Notes: generated by a model from the letters alone, not told the origin. 64,000 nt of DNA from Spirosoma lacussanchae (GCF_005870035.1 NZ_SWJG01000006.1:124001-188000), one strand, 5' to 3'. Positions 9,051 through 18,077 are shown, counted from the stretch's first letter. Numbers and translations: made by a program.

Positions 9051-9801
9051 CGGACAGGCTATGAACGGCGTTTCGCTGAACGGAAACCCCATGAACGGTA
9101 AACATATGAACGGTAACGGCCTGAATGGTCATCATCACGACGAACTGATTGATGAAATCGGCGACGAACACGGCGCTGCTTCGATTGATACACCCATGCG
9201 GCCCGACGCCTTCGATCTGGACGATGATACCAAAATCGACCTGATTGAAGAGCACTTCCGCGAGATTATGAGTATTCTGGGCCTCGACCTGACCGACGAC
9301 AGCCTGAAAGGCTCGCCCCGGCGGGTGGCCAAGATGTACGTCAAGGAAATCTTCCGCGGCCTGGACCCGGCCAACAAACCCGCACCGACCCTGTTCGAGA
9401 ACAAGTTTCGCTACAACGAGATGCTGGTCGAGAAAGACATTCTGGTGCAGACCTACTGCGAACACCATTTTGTGCCCATCATTGGCAAGGCGCACGTAGC
9501 CTATATCTCGAGCGGGAAGGTCATTGGTCTCTCGAAGCTGAACCGGATCGTAGAATACTACAGCAAACGCCCCCAGGTACAGGAACGCCTGACGGTCCAG
9601 ATTGCCGACGAGCTGAAAAAGGTGCTCGAAACCGAAGATGTAGCGGTCATCATCGATGCCAAACACCTCTGCGTGTCGACGCGGGGGGTGCACGACGTCA
9701 ATAGCTCGACCATTACGGCTGCCTACGGAGGCAAGTTCGACGAAGAGGCTACCCGTCAGGAATTATTGCGCTACATCGGCACTTCGAACGTAACTATCTA
9801 A
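9013..9801 (+). CDS. folE: GTP cyclohydrolase I with Asn-Gly repeat N-terminus
   Basis: FolE converts GTP to 7,8-dihydroneopterin triphosphate, the first step of folate, biopterin and queuosine pathways. Zinc ligands are seen in YCEHHFVPI and AKHLCVSTRGV. The catalytic domain starts near residue 70. The first 40 or so residues are unusual: a run of Leu/Met-Asn-Gly units (LNG, MNG, LNG, MNG, MNG, LNG) followed by an acidic linker. The chosen start overlaps the upstream PTPS gene by 38 bp. An ATG at 9061, just after the PTPS stop, would avoid the overlap. The LNG repeat already begins before 9061, which weakly favours the longer form. Confidence 0.95.
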   Translation: MKRNGTSSSTPLNGQAMNGVSLNGNPMNGKHMNGNGLNGHHHDELIDEIGDEHGAASIDTPMRPDAFDLDDDTKIDLIEEHFREIMSILGLDLTDDSLKGSPRRVAKMYVKEIFRGLDPANKPAPTLFENKFRYNEMLVEKDILVQTYCEHHFVPIIGKAHVAYISSGKVIGLSKLNRIVEYYSKRPQVQERLTVQIADELKKVLETEDVAVIIDAKHLCVSTRGVHDVNSSTITAAYGGKFDEEATRQELLRYIGTSNVTI

Positions 9802-9870
9802 CCGGTTTGCGGTTTTACAGGGTACAGTCTGGCGTCAGCCAGCGTAGCTGTAAAACCGCAACCTTTTTTT

Positions 9871-10572
9871 ATGCAAGGCAAAAACATCCTCATTGTCGGG
9901 GCGAGTTCGGGTATCGGTCACGCGCTGGCCCGGCAGCTTCAGGAGCAGGGCGCAACCCTGTTCACCGCTGGCCGAACCCAGCCCGAAGGCATTCAGTCGA
10001 CTCACATGACGTGGGACGTAACCCAGGCCCCGGCTACCGATGCGCTCAACCAGCTGCCCGACACCCTGCATGGACTGGTCTACTGCCCCGGAACCATCAA
10101 TCTGAAACCGTTTCAGCGGCTCACCCTGGACGACTATTCCAGCGACCTGCAGGTAAACGTGCTGGGCGCGGTGTCGGCCATCCATACGGCCTATGCCGCT
10201 ATCAAGAAGTCGAAGTCGGCCAGTATTGTACTATTCAGCACGGTAGCGGCCAAGCTGGGTATGGGTATGCACTCGTCGGTTTCGGTCGCTAAATCGGCGG
10301 TTGAAGGACTGACCAAATCGCTGGCGGCCGAGCTGGCTCCGTTCAACGTTCGGGTTAATGCCGTAGCGCCTTCACTGACCGATACGCCGATGGCCAAATT
10401 TCTGCTCGGTGACGAAACAAAGCGGGAAGCGGCCAACAAACGGCACCCGCTCAACCGATATGGCTCTCCGGGGGATATTGCCACCATGGCCGCTTATCTG
10501 CTCACCGACCAGGCGAGCTGGATTACCGGTCAGATCATCGGGGTCGATGGGGGTATGGGCAGTCTGAAATAA
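9871..10572 (+). CDS. SDR-family oxidoreductase lacking the catalytic Tyr
   Basis: A 233-residue classical-length short-chain dehydrogenase/reductase. The dinucleotide motif VGASSGIGHA is near residues 9-18, and ITGQIIGVDGGMG marks the usual C-terminal end. The catalytic serine is present in LFSTVAAKLG. The YxxxK motif is altered: the sequence reads GMHSSVSVAKSAVEGL, so the lysine is kept but the residue four before it is Val, not Tyr (checked on the DNA). It lies 69 bp after folE and ends in a strong terminator. A reductase in the pterin route (sepiapterin-reductase-like) is an attractive but unproven guess. Confidence 0.88.
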   Translation: MQGKNILIVGASSGIGHALARQLQEQGATLFTAGRTQPEGIQSTHMTWDVTQAPATDALNQLPDTLHGLVYCPGTINLKPFQRLTLDDYSSDLQVNVLGAVSAIHTAYAAIKKSKSASIVLFSTVAAKLGMGMHSSVSVAKSAVEGLTKSLAAELAPFNVRVNAVAPSLTDTPMAKFLLGDETKREAANKRHPLNRYGSPGDIATMAAYLLTDQASWITGQIIGVDGGMGSLK

Positions 10573-10589
10573 ACGTATTTCTCTATGGT

Positions 10590-10630
10590 AAAGCCGTCTT
10601 GTCGGGCATCAGCCCCGGCAAGACGGCTTT
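10590..10630. terminator. Bidirectional terminator between SDR and MBL-fold genes
   Basis: A 17-bp stem (10590-10606 with 10614-10630, one G-T pair) has a 7-base loop. It ends AAAGCC..GGCTTT so that U-runs form on both strands. It separates two convergent genes. Confidence 0.85.
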
Positions 10631-10637
10631 TCTGCGT

Positions 10638-11435
10638 TTAGGCTGGCACCTCCGTTTCGGCCGGAACGGGGGCTTTGATGGTGTAAACGGGCGTAGCCGC
10701 ATAGCGGGGCGCAACGATGACTTCGGTGCTATCCCGGTGCGGTTCAAACAGGGTGGCTACCAGGTCGGGGCAGTTGTTCTCTTTGGAGAGGTGAGCCAGC
10801 AGGACATGACTCATATGAGCCGGTTTATGCGCTCTAAACAACGCCAGCGCCTGCTGGTTGGAGAGGTGCCCTTTGCCGCCCCGGATGCGCTGCTTCAGAA
10901 AGTACGGATACCGGCCGTTTTCGAGCATCTGCTCGTCATAGTTGGCCTCCAGGAAAGCGGCATGGCACTGGCTGAAATGCTCGATCAGGGATTCGCAGGG
11001 GTACCCCAGATCCGTGAATACTCCCACGTTGGTCCCCTTGTAGCGAACCAGGAAACTGTGCGGGTCGGCGGCATCGTGCAACTTCAGGAAGGCCGACACG
11101 CACAAATCGCCGATCCAGACCGGGTTATCGCTGCGTAGCGGCCTGAGCGGATACGCCTGCGAAGCCAGCCGCGAGTGTTGCAGGGTTCGGGCGGTGATGT
11201 ATACGGGAAGCTGGTACTTTTTGGCCAGTTGCGGAATGCCGCTGACGTGGTCGGTATGTTCGTGGGAAACGAAAATGGCCTTTACGGTATGAATGGATAA
11301 GCCCAGCTGGTCGAGCCGACGTTCGATCTGGCGGCAGGAGATCCCCACATCGATCAGGACGGCTTCGGTGTCGTTACCAACGTAGTAGCAGTTTCCGTTA
11401 CTGCCTGAATTAAGCGAGGTGATGTAAAGCGACAT
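10638..11435 (-). CDS. MBL-fold hydrolase (YycJ/WalJ-like)
   Basis: A 265-residue cytoplasmic metallo-beta-lactamase-fold protein. The N-terminus ITSLNSGSNGNCYYVGND and the metal motif FVSHEHTDHVSGI (near residue 55) are typical of the YycJ/WalJ group, whose members are proposed 5'-3' exonucleases or phosphodiesterases. LLAHLSKENNCPD near the C-terminus is another metal-site block of this group. It is a single gene on the minus strand, sharing a terminator with the convergent SDR gene. The biochemical role in Bacteroidota is not established. Confidence 0.87.
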   Translation of the reverse strand: MSLYITSLNSGSNGNCYYVGNDTEAVLIDVGISCRQIERRLDQLGLSIHTVKAIFVSHEHTDHVSGIPQLAKKYQLPVYITARTLQHSRLASQAYPLRPLRSDNPVWIGDLCVSAFLKLHDAADPHSFLVRYKGTNVGVFTDLGYPCESLIEHFSQCHAAFLEANYDEQMLENGRYPYFLKQRIRGGKGHLSNQQALALFRAHKPAHMSHVLLAHLSKENNCPDLVATLFEPHRDSTEVIVAPRYAATPVYTIKAPVPAETEVPA

Positions 11436-11523
11436 GCCGGTACGGAGGGATAAAACGAAACAACAAAAATAGGCAGCAAGAGGTTGCCGACGGCGGCAGT
11501 ACTGGCGTAGTTACGCAAAAATA

Positions 11524-11551
11524 AACCGGCCTGTAGGCATACAGGCCGGTT
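11524..11551 (-). terminator. Terminator of the polysaccharide lyase operon
   Basis: A 12-bp perfect stem (AACCGGCCTGTA with its complement, 11524-11535 / 11540-11551) has a 4-base loop. On the minus strand it is followed by TTTATTTTTG. It lies 31 bp beyond the heparinase-family stop codon. Confidence 0.85.
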
Positions 11552-11582
11552 ATTCAGGTAAAAAACGAGCTACCAAAGCGAA

Positions 11583-13532
11583 TTATTTGGCCGCTACGGT
11601 AAACAGGAAGGTGTCTGCGGTTTTGGGAGCCACTACGGTACAGTTGATCCGGTAGATGGTATCGCCCCATTTACTGATGATACCCCGGTCTTCGGGCGTG
11701 TCGAGCTTTACTTTCTCGACGGCCACCTGCATTTGCTTCGCATTGTAGGTCACCACAAAGTCTTTGGCCGGCTGATCTTTGGGCTGGTAATGAACGAGTA
11801 GTTCGCCGGGTTTCAGCACCTCCGCCGGGTAGCAGGTCATCAGGTGCTGGGTGAGCGAACTGGCGTTGGTCAGGCTGATAATGTCTTCAATCTGAACGTT
11901 TTTGCCCCGGTTGAGCCGAACCGTCCGCTGCCAGCTTTTCACCCCCGCATCGGCCGGGTAGGCCTTCGCAATGTCGACGCCAAACTGGGTGGTGGCGTTG
12001 CCTGGTTTGTAGGTCACCTGGCTGGCTTTGTAGGTCATGCCCGGCGGCTGGGTCTTGCCGTTAATAGTGGGCAGGTTGTGGTAGTCGGAGCAGTTGTACC
12101 AGATCTCGTACCGCTTGTCGCTGAAGGTTTTGCGGGTGTAGGTGCCCCGACCCACGTCGATCAGCAGCGGCTGACCGTTGTAGTAGACCACGTAGTTGCC
12201 GATGTCGTTATGGTTATGGCTTTCGTCGTTGTGCCCGCCTTTGGCCGCTACGTAGAACCCGTCGGTGGTGCCGGCTTTGTCGCGGGCGGCAAAGACCTGC
12301 AGGTCGGGTAACCAGACGTTCTGAGGCAGGGGCAGGCCCTGGGCGGCCTGTTTAAACTCGTCCTGCATGAACAGCGCGTAAAAGTGGCGGAAAAAGTGAA
12401 ACTTACCGACGGTACCCGTCTCCGGCTGGCGATAGTAGGCGCCGAACCGCATCATGTCGGGGTCGTTGATGGCTTTGCCGTATCGGTAGATCATTGTGGC
12501 GGCCATACCAGGCTGTGGGTCGGCGTCGGCAAAGTTCAGGAAGTATCGGTCGCTGATCTGAGCGCGGTAGATAAACCGGCCCATATTCCTGACTTTTTCA
12601 TCGGCATAGACATAGGCAAACGCATCGTTGCTGGCGGTGTTCAGCAGGGCCATGTTGTCGTAGAGCGACGCGGCAGCGGCTCCCCAGTAGCTGGGCCCCT
12701 CGTCGCAGCCGCCATCCTGCGGATAGGGGTTCAGAAATTCGTCGAGTACGTCGAGTAGCTTATGCACCGATGCCGCTCGTTTGTCGTCGTCTTTTTCCAG
12801 CAGCAGCACCGCGTTCAGCCAGTTGGAGCAGATCCAGGGGTTCCAGTTGTTGGGCGCGCGGCCCGCAGCGGTCTTGGTCATCCAGCCGTGGGGCTGCGTC
12901 ATCAGGGGCTGAAAAATCCGGTTGCTGGTTTCCGTATAGATCCGTTTGCGGATCTGGGGCGAAACGGCATCGAGCTTATCGCCGAGGTAGTAGTCGACCC
13001 AGGCCAGGTAGGTCGCTGTTTCGGCCGCAAACAGGTCGACAAACGGTTTCGATACATCCATCAGCCCGGCATACGATCGGGAACGCGGCAGGTGGGCCGG
13101 TACGCCCCAGAACGACTCTTCGCAGATCGACCAGACGCCGTCGATGATGGGGTCAACGAACCGGCCTTTGTTTTCGTAGATCTCGGCCAGCAGCAGCGTA
13201 CCCAGCACCTCGCGTTTTTCAAAACTGACGTTCTGGTACTGATCCCGGTCGCCGGTGCGTTCGATGAGCAGCGATTTGGTGGCCGGAATATAAGGCCAGG
13301 TGTAGGTCAGGTACGTTTCGGCTTTCTTGACATAGGCCTGCATCATGGCCTGATCGGCTTTGGCCCAGCCCGCCCAGTCGTCGCGTTTGGGGAAGGGCGT
13401 CCATTTGGCCTGCGGGATCAGCACGCTCTTCAACTGCTCTTTCGTGAATTTGCCGCTCAGCAAATCAGCCTGCTGACCGTAAGTAGCCAGACTGATCAGC
13501 AGCGCCAGGCATACACCAGCTATTTGTTCCAT
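11583..13532 (-). CDS. Heparinase II/III family polysaccharide lyase
   Basis: A 649-residue exported protein with a short signal peptide (GVCLALLISLATYGQQ). It has an N-terminal alpha/alpha toroid and a C-terminal beta-sandwich of the heparinase II/III family. The signature block HNDESHNHNDIGNYVVYY lies near 430-450, followed by QPLLIDVGRGTYT. Such lyases cleave uronic-acid glycosidic bonds by beta-elimination, leaving 4,5-unsaturated uronates. The gene follows an alginate-lyase-superfamily gene by 77 bp in the same operon. It is linked to GH88 and KduI, which process unsaturated uronates. The target (glycosaminoglycan-like, alginate, or another uronan) cannot be fixed from the sequence. Confidence 0.87.
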   Translation of the reverse strand: MEQIAGVCLALLISLATYGQQADLLSGKFTKEQLKSVLIPQAKWTPFPKRDDWAGWAKADQAMMQAYVKKAETYLTYTWPYIPATKSLLIERTGDRDQYQNVSFEKREVLGTLLLAEIYENKGRFVDPIIDGVWSICEESFWGVPAHLPRSRSYAGLMDVSKPFVDLFAAETATYLAWVDYYLGDKLDAVSPQIRKRIYTETSNRIFQPLMTQPHGWMTKTAAGRAPNNWNPWICSNWLNAVLLLEKDDDKRAASVHKLLDVLDEFLNPYPQDGGCDEGPSYWGAAAASLYDNMALLNTASNDAFAYVYADEKVRNMGRFIYRAQISDRYFLNFADADPQPGMAATMIYRYGKAINDPDMMRFGAYYRQPETGTVGKFHFFRHFYALFMQDEFKQAAQGLPLPQNVWLPDLQVFAARDKAGTTDGFYVAAKGGHNDESHNHNDIGNYVVYYNGQPLLIDVGRGTYTRKTFSDKRYEIWYNCSDYHNLPTINGKTQPPGMTYKASQVTYKPGNATTQFGVDIAKAYPADAGVKSWQRTVRLNRGKNVQIEDIISLTNASSLTQHLMTCYPAEVLKPGELLVHYQPKDQPAKDFVVTYNAKQMQVAVEKVKLDTPEDRGIISKWGDTIYRINCTVVAPKTADTFLFTVAAK

Positions 13533-13609
13533 AAAATGGGGTCAGGATGTGTTGTCGGGTGGGTAATCCACCTGAATGAGTAAGGAAAACGCAGCGGCTA
13601 TAGCTTCTG

Positions 13610-14812
13610 CTAGAGTAATGAATGCGTCAGGGCAAACAGGCCTGTGTCGCGAGCCGAACCGGCCGCCGATGTTCCGTACTTCTGGCTGGCTACGGCCTGC
13701 ACCGGAGCAAACTCCTCGTAATGCAGGGGCTTGATCTGCTGAAAGGTCCAGGGCTTTTCCTGACGGGCGTAGGGCACCAGCCATTCATACGCTTTCCGGA
13801 TGCTTTTACCGTCGGGAGTCTGGTACTTCCAGAGGTCGACGCCTACGGTTTCGGCCAGTTGCGCCAGGGTGAAAAAGCCTTTCAGGTTCATGATCGAGTA
13901 GTTCCAGGACAGCGTACGGGCCAGCTCATGCGGTTGGCTACCGTCCGGTTTGAGCTGCGTCTGAATCCGCTTCATGGTCTTCTGTTCGAGCATCTGCCGG
14001 GCCAGCGCCCGGTTGTCCAGAAAAAGCGCAAACGCTACCGTCTGTACATCATAATAAGTGCCGTGGTTATTATGCTCGTCTTCTTCATCCTTGCCGATGG
14101 GGCTTGTCAGCATCCAGTCCATAAACTGCTGTACCCAGCCCTGCAACGCCCGGTGGTCCTGCTGTGACCAGGCTTTCGATCCCTGAAGCAGCTGAACGGC
14201 GTCGGTCAGGTTGGCCAGCCCCCGGCTGTCGATCAACCCGATGCCCCGGCCTTCGGTAATGCCCGGAATAGCCTGGCCGTAGTTCAGGTTCGGGTTCATC
14301 TTGGTGGCCGGGTCGAGAAACCAGATGCGCAGCCGCTCGGCCGCGCGACGGGCATATTTTTCGTTATCGGAATAGTAATAGGCGAGTGCCAGCGTCGGCA
14401 CATCGTCGCAGAGGTTCTTGAGGTAGGTTTCGTCCACGATGGCCGACCGCTCCGGGTTGATCTGGCCGTCTTTACGGATGTACGGCAATCCGTTGGGTTT
14501 GGTCGTGTCGGGCCACCAGTAGGGTCCTACGCTCATGTAATCGTGTTTGCTGCCACTGGGGGGCGTTTTGCTCTTTTCCATGACCGAGTGAGCCGGTCGG
14601 GTCAGCACCTGGTCGGCAGCGGTAAGCAAGGCCTGCCGGGCCGCCGTCATCGCCGGGTCACCCTGCCGGATCTTCTGTTTGTTTGCCTGTAGCAGCGTAG
14701 CATCCAGCAGGAACGTGGCCGGTTTCCTGACGGGTTGCGCTACCGAGTCAAATACCAGGGCCATACCAATCAGGCAGCCACAAAGGGCCAGTCGTTGAGT
14801 CAGCTTGTTCAT
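13610..14812 (-). CDS. Alginate-lyase superfamily protein (PL5/PL38-like)
   Basis: About 400 residues from the start that gives a signal peptide (MNKLTQRLALCGCLIGMALV). An ATG eight codons upstream is less fitting. It has an alpha-toroid of the alginate_lyase domain type. The block MSVGPYWWPDTTKPNGLPYI near residue 90-110, followed by KDGQINPE, is characteristic of Bacteroidota members. HNNHGTYYDVQ near 240 holds the probable catalytic Asn/His/Tyr cluster. Related enzymes cleave mannuronan or glucuronan. It lies just upstream of the heparinase-family gene and downstream of a terminator that closes the SusCD block. It could serve as an uronan lyase in this locus. Confidence 0.82.
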   Translation of the reverse strand: MNKLTQRLALCGCLIGMALVFDSVAQPVRKPATFLLDATLLQANKQKIRQGDPAMTAARQALLTAADQVLTRPAHSVMEKSKTPPSGSKHDYMSVGPYWWPDTTKPNGLPYIRKDGQINPERSAIVDETYLKNLCDDVPTLALAYYYSDNEKYARRAAERLRIWFLDPATKMNPNLNYGQAIPGITEGRGIGLIDSRGLANLTDAVQLLQGSKAWSQQDHRALQGWVQQFMDWMLTSPIGKDEEDEHNNHGTYYDVQTVAFALFLDNRALARQMLEQKTMKRIQTQLKPDGSQPHELARTLSWNYSIMNLKGFFTLAQLAETVGVDLWKYQTPDGKSIRKAYEWLVPYARQEKPWTFQQIKPLHYEEFAPVQAVASQKYGTSAAGSARDTGLFALTHSLL

Positions 14813-14840
14813 CGATTCGTGGGGGGAGGGGAGCAAAGGA

Positions 14841-14873
14841 AAACCAGTAAGGCCCCGTAGACCTTACTGGTTT
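14841..14873 (-). terminator. Terminator after the SusCD/lipoprotein block
   Basis: A 12-bp stem (AAACCAGTAAGG, 14841-14852, with 14862-14873) lies immediately after the DUF4466-like gene. On the minus strand it is followed by TTTTCC. It probably separates the SusCD transcript from the two lyase genes, or attenuates read-through. Confidence 0.7.
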
Positions 14874-14881
14874 CTATTCGG

Positions 14882-15877
14882 TTAATTCAGCTTGAGCCGC
14901 TTGATGCTCACCGTCATGGTTTTGGCGGTGTTGTTAACCGCGTTTACGTAGACATAGGCCGCATAAGCGCCGTCAGCCGTTTTGACGAAGGCTCCCTGAT
15001 CCGCAGCCATGCCATAGGCGTAGTCAGCCACGTTGGTGAAAGTAGTTCGCTCCAGATCGATATCGTCGATATAGACGTCGAAGCCGGCGGTGCCCCGCAG
15101 CTGGGCATCCTTCACGTCGACCCGCTTGTCGATGGCCGTACGGGGTTTAGCCAGTCCCGTTGGCAGGACAACATCCTTCAGGTAATCGGCGTTCGAGGGC
15201 GCTACCAGCGCATGACCGAACGCGTAGTTGCCCGCGCCGAGGGTTGGCCGGTAGATGTAGACCAGGTCGATTTTGCTGGCCAGATTGTTCTGCTCGACTT
15301 CGGCTTTGGTGTACGCAGTCATATCGGCCAGCGAGATGTAGGCTTTGGCCCCGTCGGCCAGCACGATAGACCGTTTCATGTCCATGCGGCTGATGCGGTA
15401 GGTCGGCGACTGGATGCTGACTTCCTTGCCGGTGGAGGAGGTGACGCTGAATCGGAACGATACATCTTTCCCCTGCGAGGCTGCCGTGGGGTAGTAATAG
15501 TACCGCAGGGTGATGGCTTTATTGGTGGCTACGTCCAGGATGTTGGCGGTCGATACCGGCCCTTTAGTCGAGGTATCACCCGCTGTCGCCAGCGGTTCAT
15601 CGACGCCGGTGCTGCGGTTGGTGTACCAGGAAAACCGGTCGAAACCGGTGCCCGTGCCGCCGGGCAGAGTCGCTTCGGCCCGAACGTTTTTAAGGTCACC
15701 TTCGAGGGTGCCGATGGCGTAGGCAAACTCGATCCGATCGCCTACCACGGCAGGGCCCGTCGTTTTTTTGAGCAGGTCGTTTCGTAGGGGCCCTTCGTCC
15801 GGGCTTACACTAGGCTGGCAGCCAACTGTCAGTAAGGCAGCAACAACCGGGATCAGCGGAAATAGATAGTGGCGCAT
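14882..15877 (-). CDS. PUL lipoprotein, DUF4466-like
   Basis: A 331-residue lipoprotein: the signal MRHYLFPLIPVVAALLTVGC ends in the lipidated cysteine at position 20. The mature part looks all-beta and begins with a region typical of surface-exposed Sus accessory proteins (DEGPLRNDLLKK). The middle part contains RISRMDMKRSIVL. I think it matches the DUF4466 group of polysaccharide-locus lipoproteins, but this is from memory of the family pattern. It sits 6 bp after the smaller lipoprotein, in the SusCD operon. A glycan-binding role on the cell surface is likely; no catalytic motif is evident. Confidence 0.7.
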   Translation of the reverse strand: MRHYLFPLIPVVAALLTVGCQPSVSPDEGPLRNDLLKKTTGPAVVGDRIEFAYAIGTLEGDLKNVRAEATLPGGTGTGFDRFSWYTNRSTGVDEPLATAGDTSTKGPVSTANILDVATNKAITLRYYYYPTAASQGKDVSFRFSVTSSTGKEVSIQSPTYRISRMDMKRSIVLADGAKAYISLADMTAYTKAEVEQNNLASKIDLVYIYRPTLGAGNYAFGHALVAPSNADYLKDVVLPTGLAKPRTAIDKRVDVKDAQLRGTAGFDVYIDDIDLERTTFTNVADYAYGMAADQGAFVKTADGAYAAYVYVNAVNNTAKTMTVSIKRLKLN

Positions 15878-15883
15878 GGGCAG

Positions 15884-16279
15884 TTATTGTTGAAGGGTGA
15901 CCGTTACGGTATAGGTTTTGCGTACCTGCCGGTTGCCCGACACGACGGTATACTTCTGCGGCTGGCGGAAGTCCGTCCAGATCCCCATAGTGGGTTCTAC
16001 GATGGCATCGGTCACGACGCTGCAATACGGTTTGACGCGCTGCATGTTGGTGCCGAACCGCGCTACAGCCGTAACGGTCAGCGCCGTCGTGTCGATCTTG
16101 GTCTGGCCGCTGACCAGCACCGTCCGGTGGTCGGAGCCGAGCAGGTCGAAAAACGTAACGTAGCACTGCGACCGGCCGGTAATCAGCAGACCGGTATCAT
16201 CAATGGGATCGTTGCCGCAGGAAAGCAGGCCCGTAATAGCCAGCAGACAGAGGAGTTTGGAAAACAAAGACTGGTTCAT
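15884..16279 (-). CDS. Small PUL lipoprotein
   Basis: A 131-residue lipoprotein with the signal SKLLCLLAITGLLSCGN (lipidated Cys about residue 21). The mature part is short and beta-rich. It ends in YTVVSGNRQVRKTYTVTVTL, a phrase typical of DUF5018-like bacterial Ig-type domains in polysaccharide loci. It lies between susD and the larger lipoprotein with tight spacing, so it is part of the same transcript. It probably assists glycan capture. No enzyme function is visible. Confidence 0.65.
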   Translation of the reverse strand: MNQSLFSKLLCLLAITGLLSCGNDPIDDTGLLITGRSQCYVTFFDLLGSDHRTVLVSGQTKIDTTALTVTAVARFGTNMQRVKPYCSVVTDAIVEPTMGIWTDFRQPQKYTVVSGNRQVRKTYTVTVTLQQ

Positions 16280-16346
16280 CGAACAGGGTATTTATGGGCC
16301 AAAGCCGGGTTGCCAGGTCAGATGAAGACGCGGGCAACCTCAGTGC

Positions 16347-18077
16347 TTACAGCCAGGGTTCGTTCTGAATAATGTTGGGGTTTACTTCAATTTCGTTGGT
16401 CGGGATCTGGAAGATGTAATACCGCTGATAAGCCCGCAGGTCGGCATTCACGAATTCATCGCGGATACGAGTACCCTGGCTATCGAAGAGGACCTGTCCG
16501 GCTGGCATCGGCCATATTTCTTCGGCTTTTTTCCACCGGCGGATGTCGAAGAAGCGGTGGCCTTCGCCTACCAGTTCAACGATGCGCTCCTGTTCGATGG
16601 CTTTGAAGAATTCGGCCTGGGTAGCAAACTTAGCCTGGTTCAGCGCGGGCAGATTTCCCCGGCGACGAATGCGGTTGAGCAGGGTAAAGAGCTCGGGCGT
16701 TGGACCGCCGTTGATCTCGTTAACCGCTTCGGCATACATCAGCCACACGTCGGGCAGGCGCATGAGGTAGATGTCCTGCGGGCCGTCGCTGCGGCCGATA
16801 CCACCCGTCTGGCGTACCCACTTCCGGAAGATATACCCGGCCGGGGCGCCGTCGTAGTTGATGTACGTAACCCCGTCGCGGCTGCCGAAGCGGAACGGTA
16901 TGCTGTCGAGCGCGTTGAGGCCGTCGGTCGAGAGTCGAACCATTTTTTGCTCGTCCCACAGCATGGTAGCCCGCATCCGGTAATCGCGGCCAATGTAGGA
17001 TCGGGGGTTTGTAGCGCTATTAACCAGCGTCGTGTTACGGCTTAGTACCAGCGGGGGGGCAAAGTCGCCGGTACTCACCAGCTGATACCGGTTGGCCAGT
17101 CGGTAGGTGGGTGCTACCCAGCACTGGGCGTTGCCGGTGTTGCGGGTGCCGAAGTCGCGCATCAGCTCTTCGCCCTGGCCCAGCAGTGGCCCGCCGAATT
17201 GAACCGAGAAGAGAATCTCGGGATCGTATTCGTTGAAATACTGGAACAGGTGCCAGTAGTTGGGGTTATCGATCGGGCCGGGTTCGCCATTCCGGAACAA
17301 CGGAATATTCTTGTCGATAATTTTTTTGAACTCGGCCGCTGCCGCTGTATAATGCTTCTGAGCTTCGGCGGTGTTGCCCGCGTTTTTCATCCAGCAGGCC
17401 CAGTACAGATTGACTTTGCCGCTGAAGGCCAGAGCCGCCCGCTGCGAGGCCCGTCCCTGGTTATCGCCGGTGTAGGTTTCGGGCAGTACCGAAGCCGCAT
17501 AGGTCAGGTCGGCCAGGATCGAATCTTTCACCACCGCCCGCGGGGTGCGCGTGAGGGTATAAGCTTCGGCGTTGCCGTCGAGTCGCTTCGTGAAATACGG
17601 CACATCGCCCCAGAGATCGATCAGCCGGAAATAGTTCAGCGCCCGAATGAAGCGTACCTCACCCGTAAGCCGGTTCATCAGGGCCTGGTCCGTGGGCGAC
17701 TGTAAGGTTGCCCGCAGGGTGCCGATGTTGGCCAGCACGTAGTTGGCCCGGTTAATGGCCCGGAAGCAGTCGCTCCACAGAAAGCCGAAGTTACCACTCG
17801 ACCCTATCCCGCCGGGGCTAAACGAACCCTGGTTATTGCTCGTACCGCGGGTATGAACAAATTCACCGGCACCATCGAAGTAATAATCACGGTCGAAGGT
17901 AGTCCGGTTGGCATCATAGACACCATTAACGGCAAAGACGGCGTCGTCGGCTGTTTTCCAGAACAGGTCAGACGACAGCTGCGTGGTGGGTACCTGATCG
18001 AGCAGATCTTCCGTACAGGAGGCCGCCGTCATCAGGGCTACGCCTAGCAGACAATATAGTTTGGTAAGTCGTTTCAT
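16347..18077 (-). CDS. SusD/RagB-family glycan-binding lipoprotein
   Basis: A 576-residue SusD-like outer-membrane lipoprotein. The signal CLLGVALMTAASC is followed by TEDLLDQVPTTQLS, the standard start of the mature family. The tetratricopeptide-like region (RFIRALNYFRLIDLWGDVPY) and the C-terminal ERIVELVGEGHRFFDIRRWKKAEE are strong family signatures. It caps the SusC transporter and binds the oligosaccharide at the cell surface. It starts 8 bp after the susC stop. The uronate enzymes nearby indicate an acidic polysaccharide as the ligand. Confidence 0.97.
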   Translation of the reverse strand: MKRLTKLYCLLGVALMTAASCTEDLLDQVPTTQLSSDLFWKTADDAVFAVNGVYDANRTTFDRDYYFDGAGEFVHTRGTSNNQGSFSPGGIGSSGNFGFLWSDCFRAINRANYVLANIGTLRATLQSPTDQALMNRLTGEVRFIRALNYFRLIDLWGDVPYFTKRLDGNAEAYTLTRTPRAVVKDSILADLTYAASVLPETYTGDNQGRASQRAALAFSGKVNLYWACWMKNAGNTAEAQKHYTAAAAEFKKIIDKNIPLFRNGEPGPIDNPNYWHLFQYFNEYDPEILFSVQFGGPLLGQGEELMRDFGTRNTGNAQCWVAPTYRLANRYQLVSTGDFAPPLVLSRNTTLVNSATNPRSYIGRDYRMRATMLWDEQKMVRLSTDGLNALDSIPFRFGSRDGVTYINYDGAPAGYIFRKWVRQTGGIGRSDGPQDIYLMRLPDVWLMYAEAVNEINGGPTPELFTLLNRIRRRGNLPALNQAKFATQAEFFKAIEQERIVELVGEGHRFFDIRRWKKAEEIWPMPAGQVLFDSQGTRIRDEFVNADLRAYQRYYIFQIPTNEIEVNPNIIQNEPWL

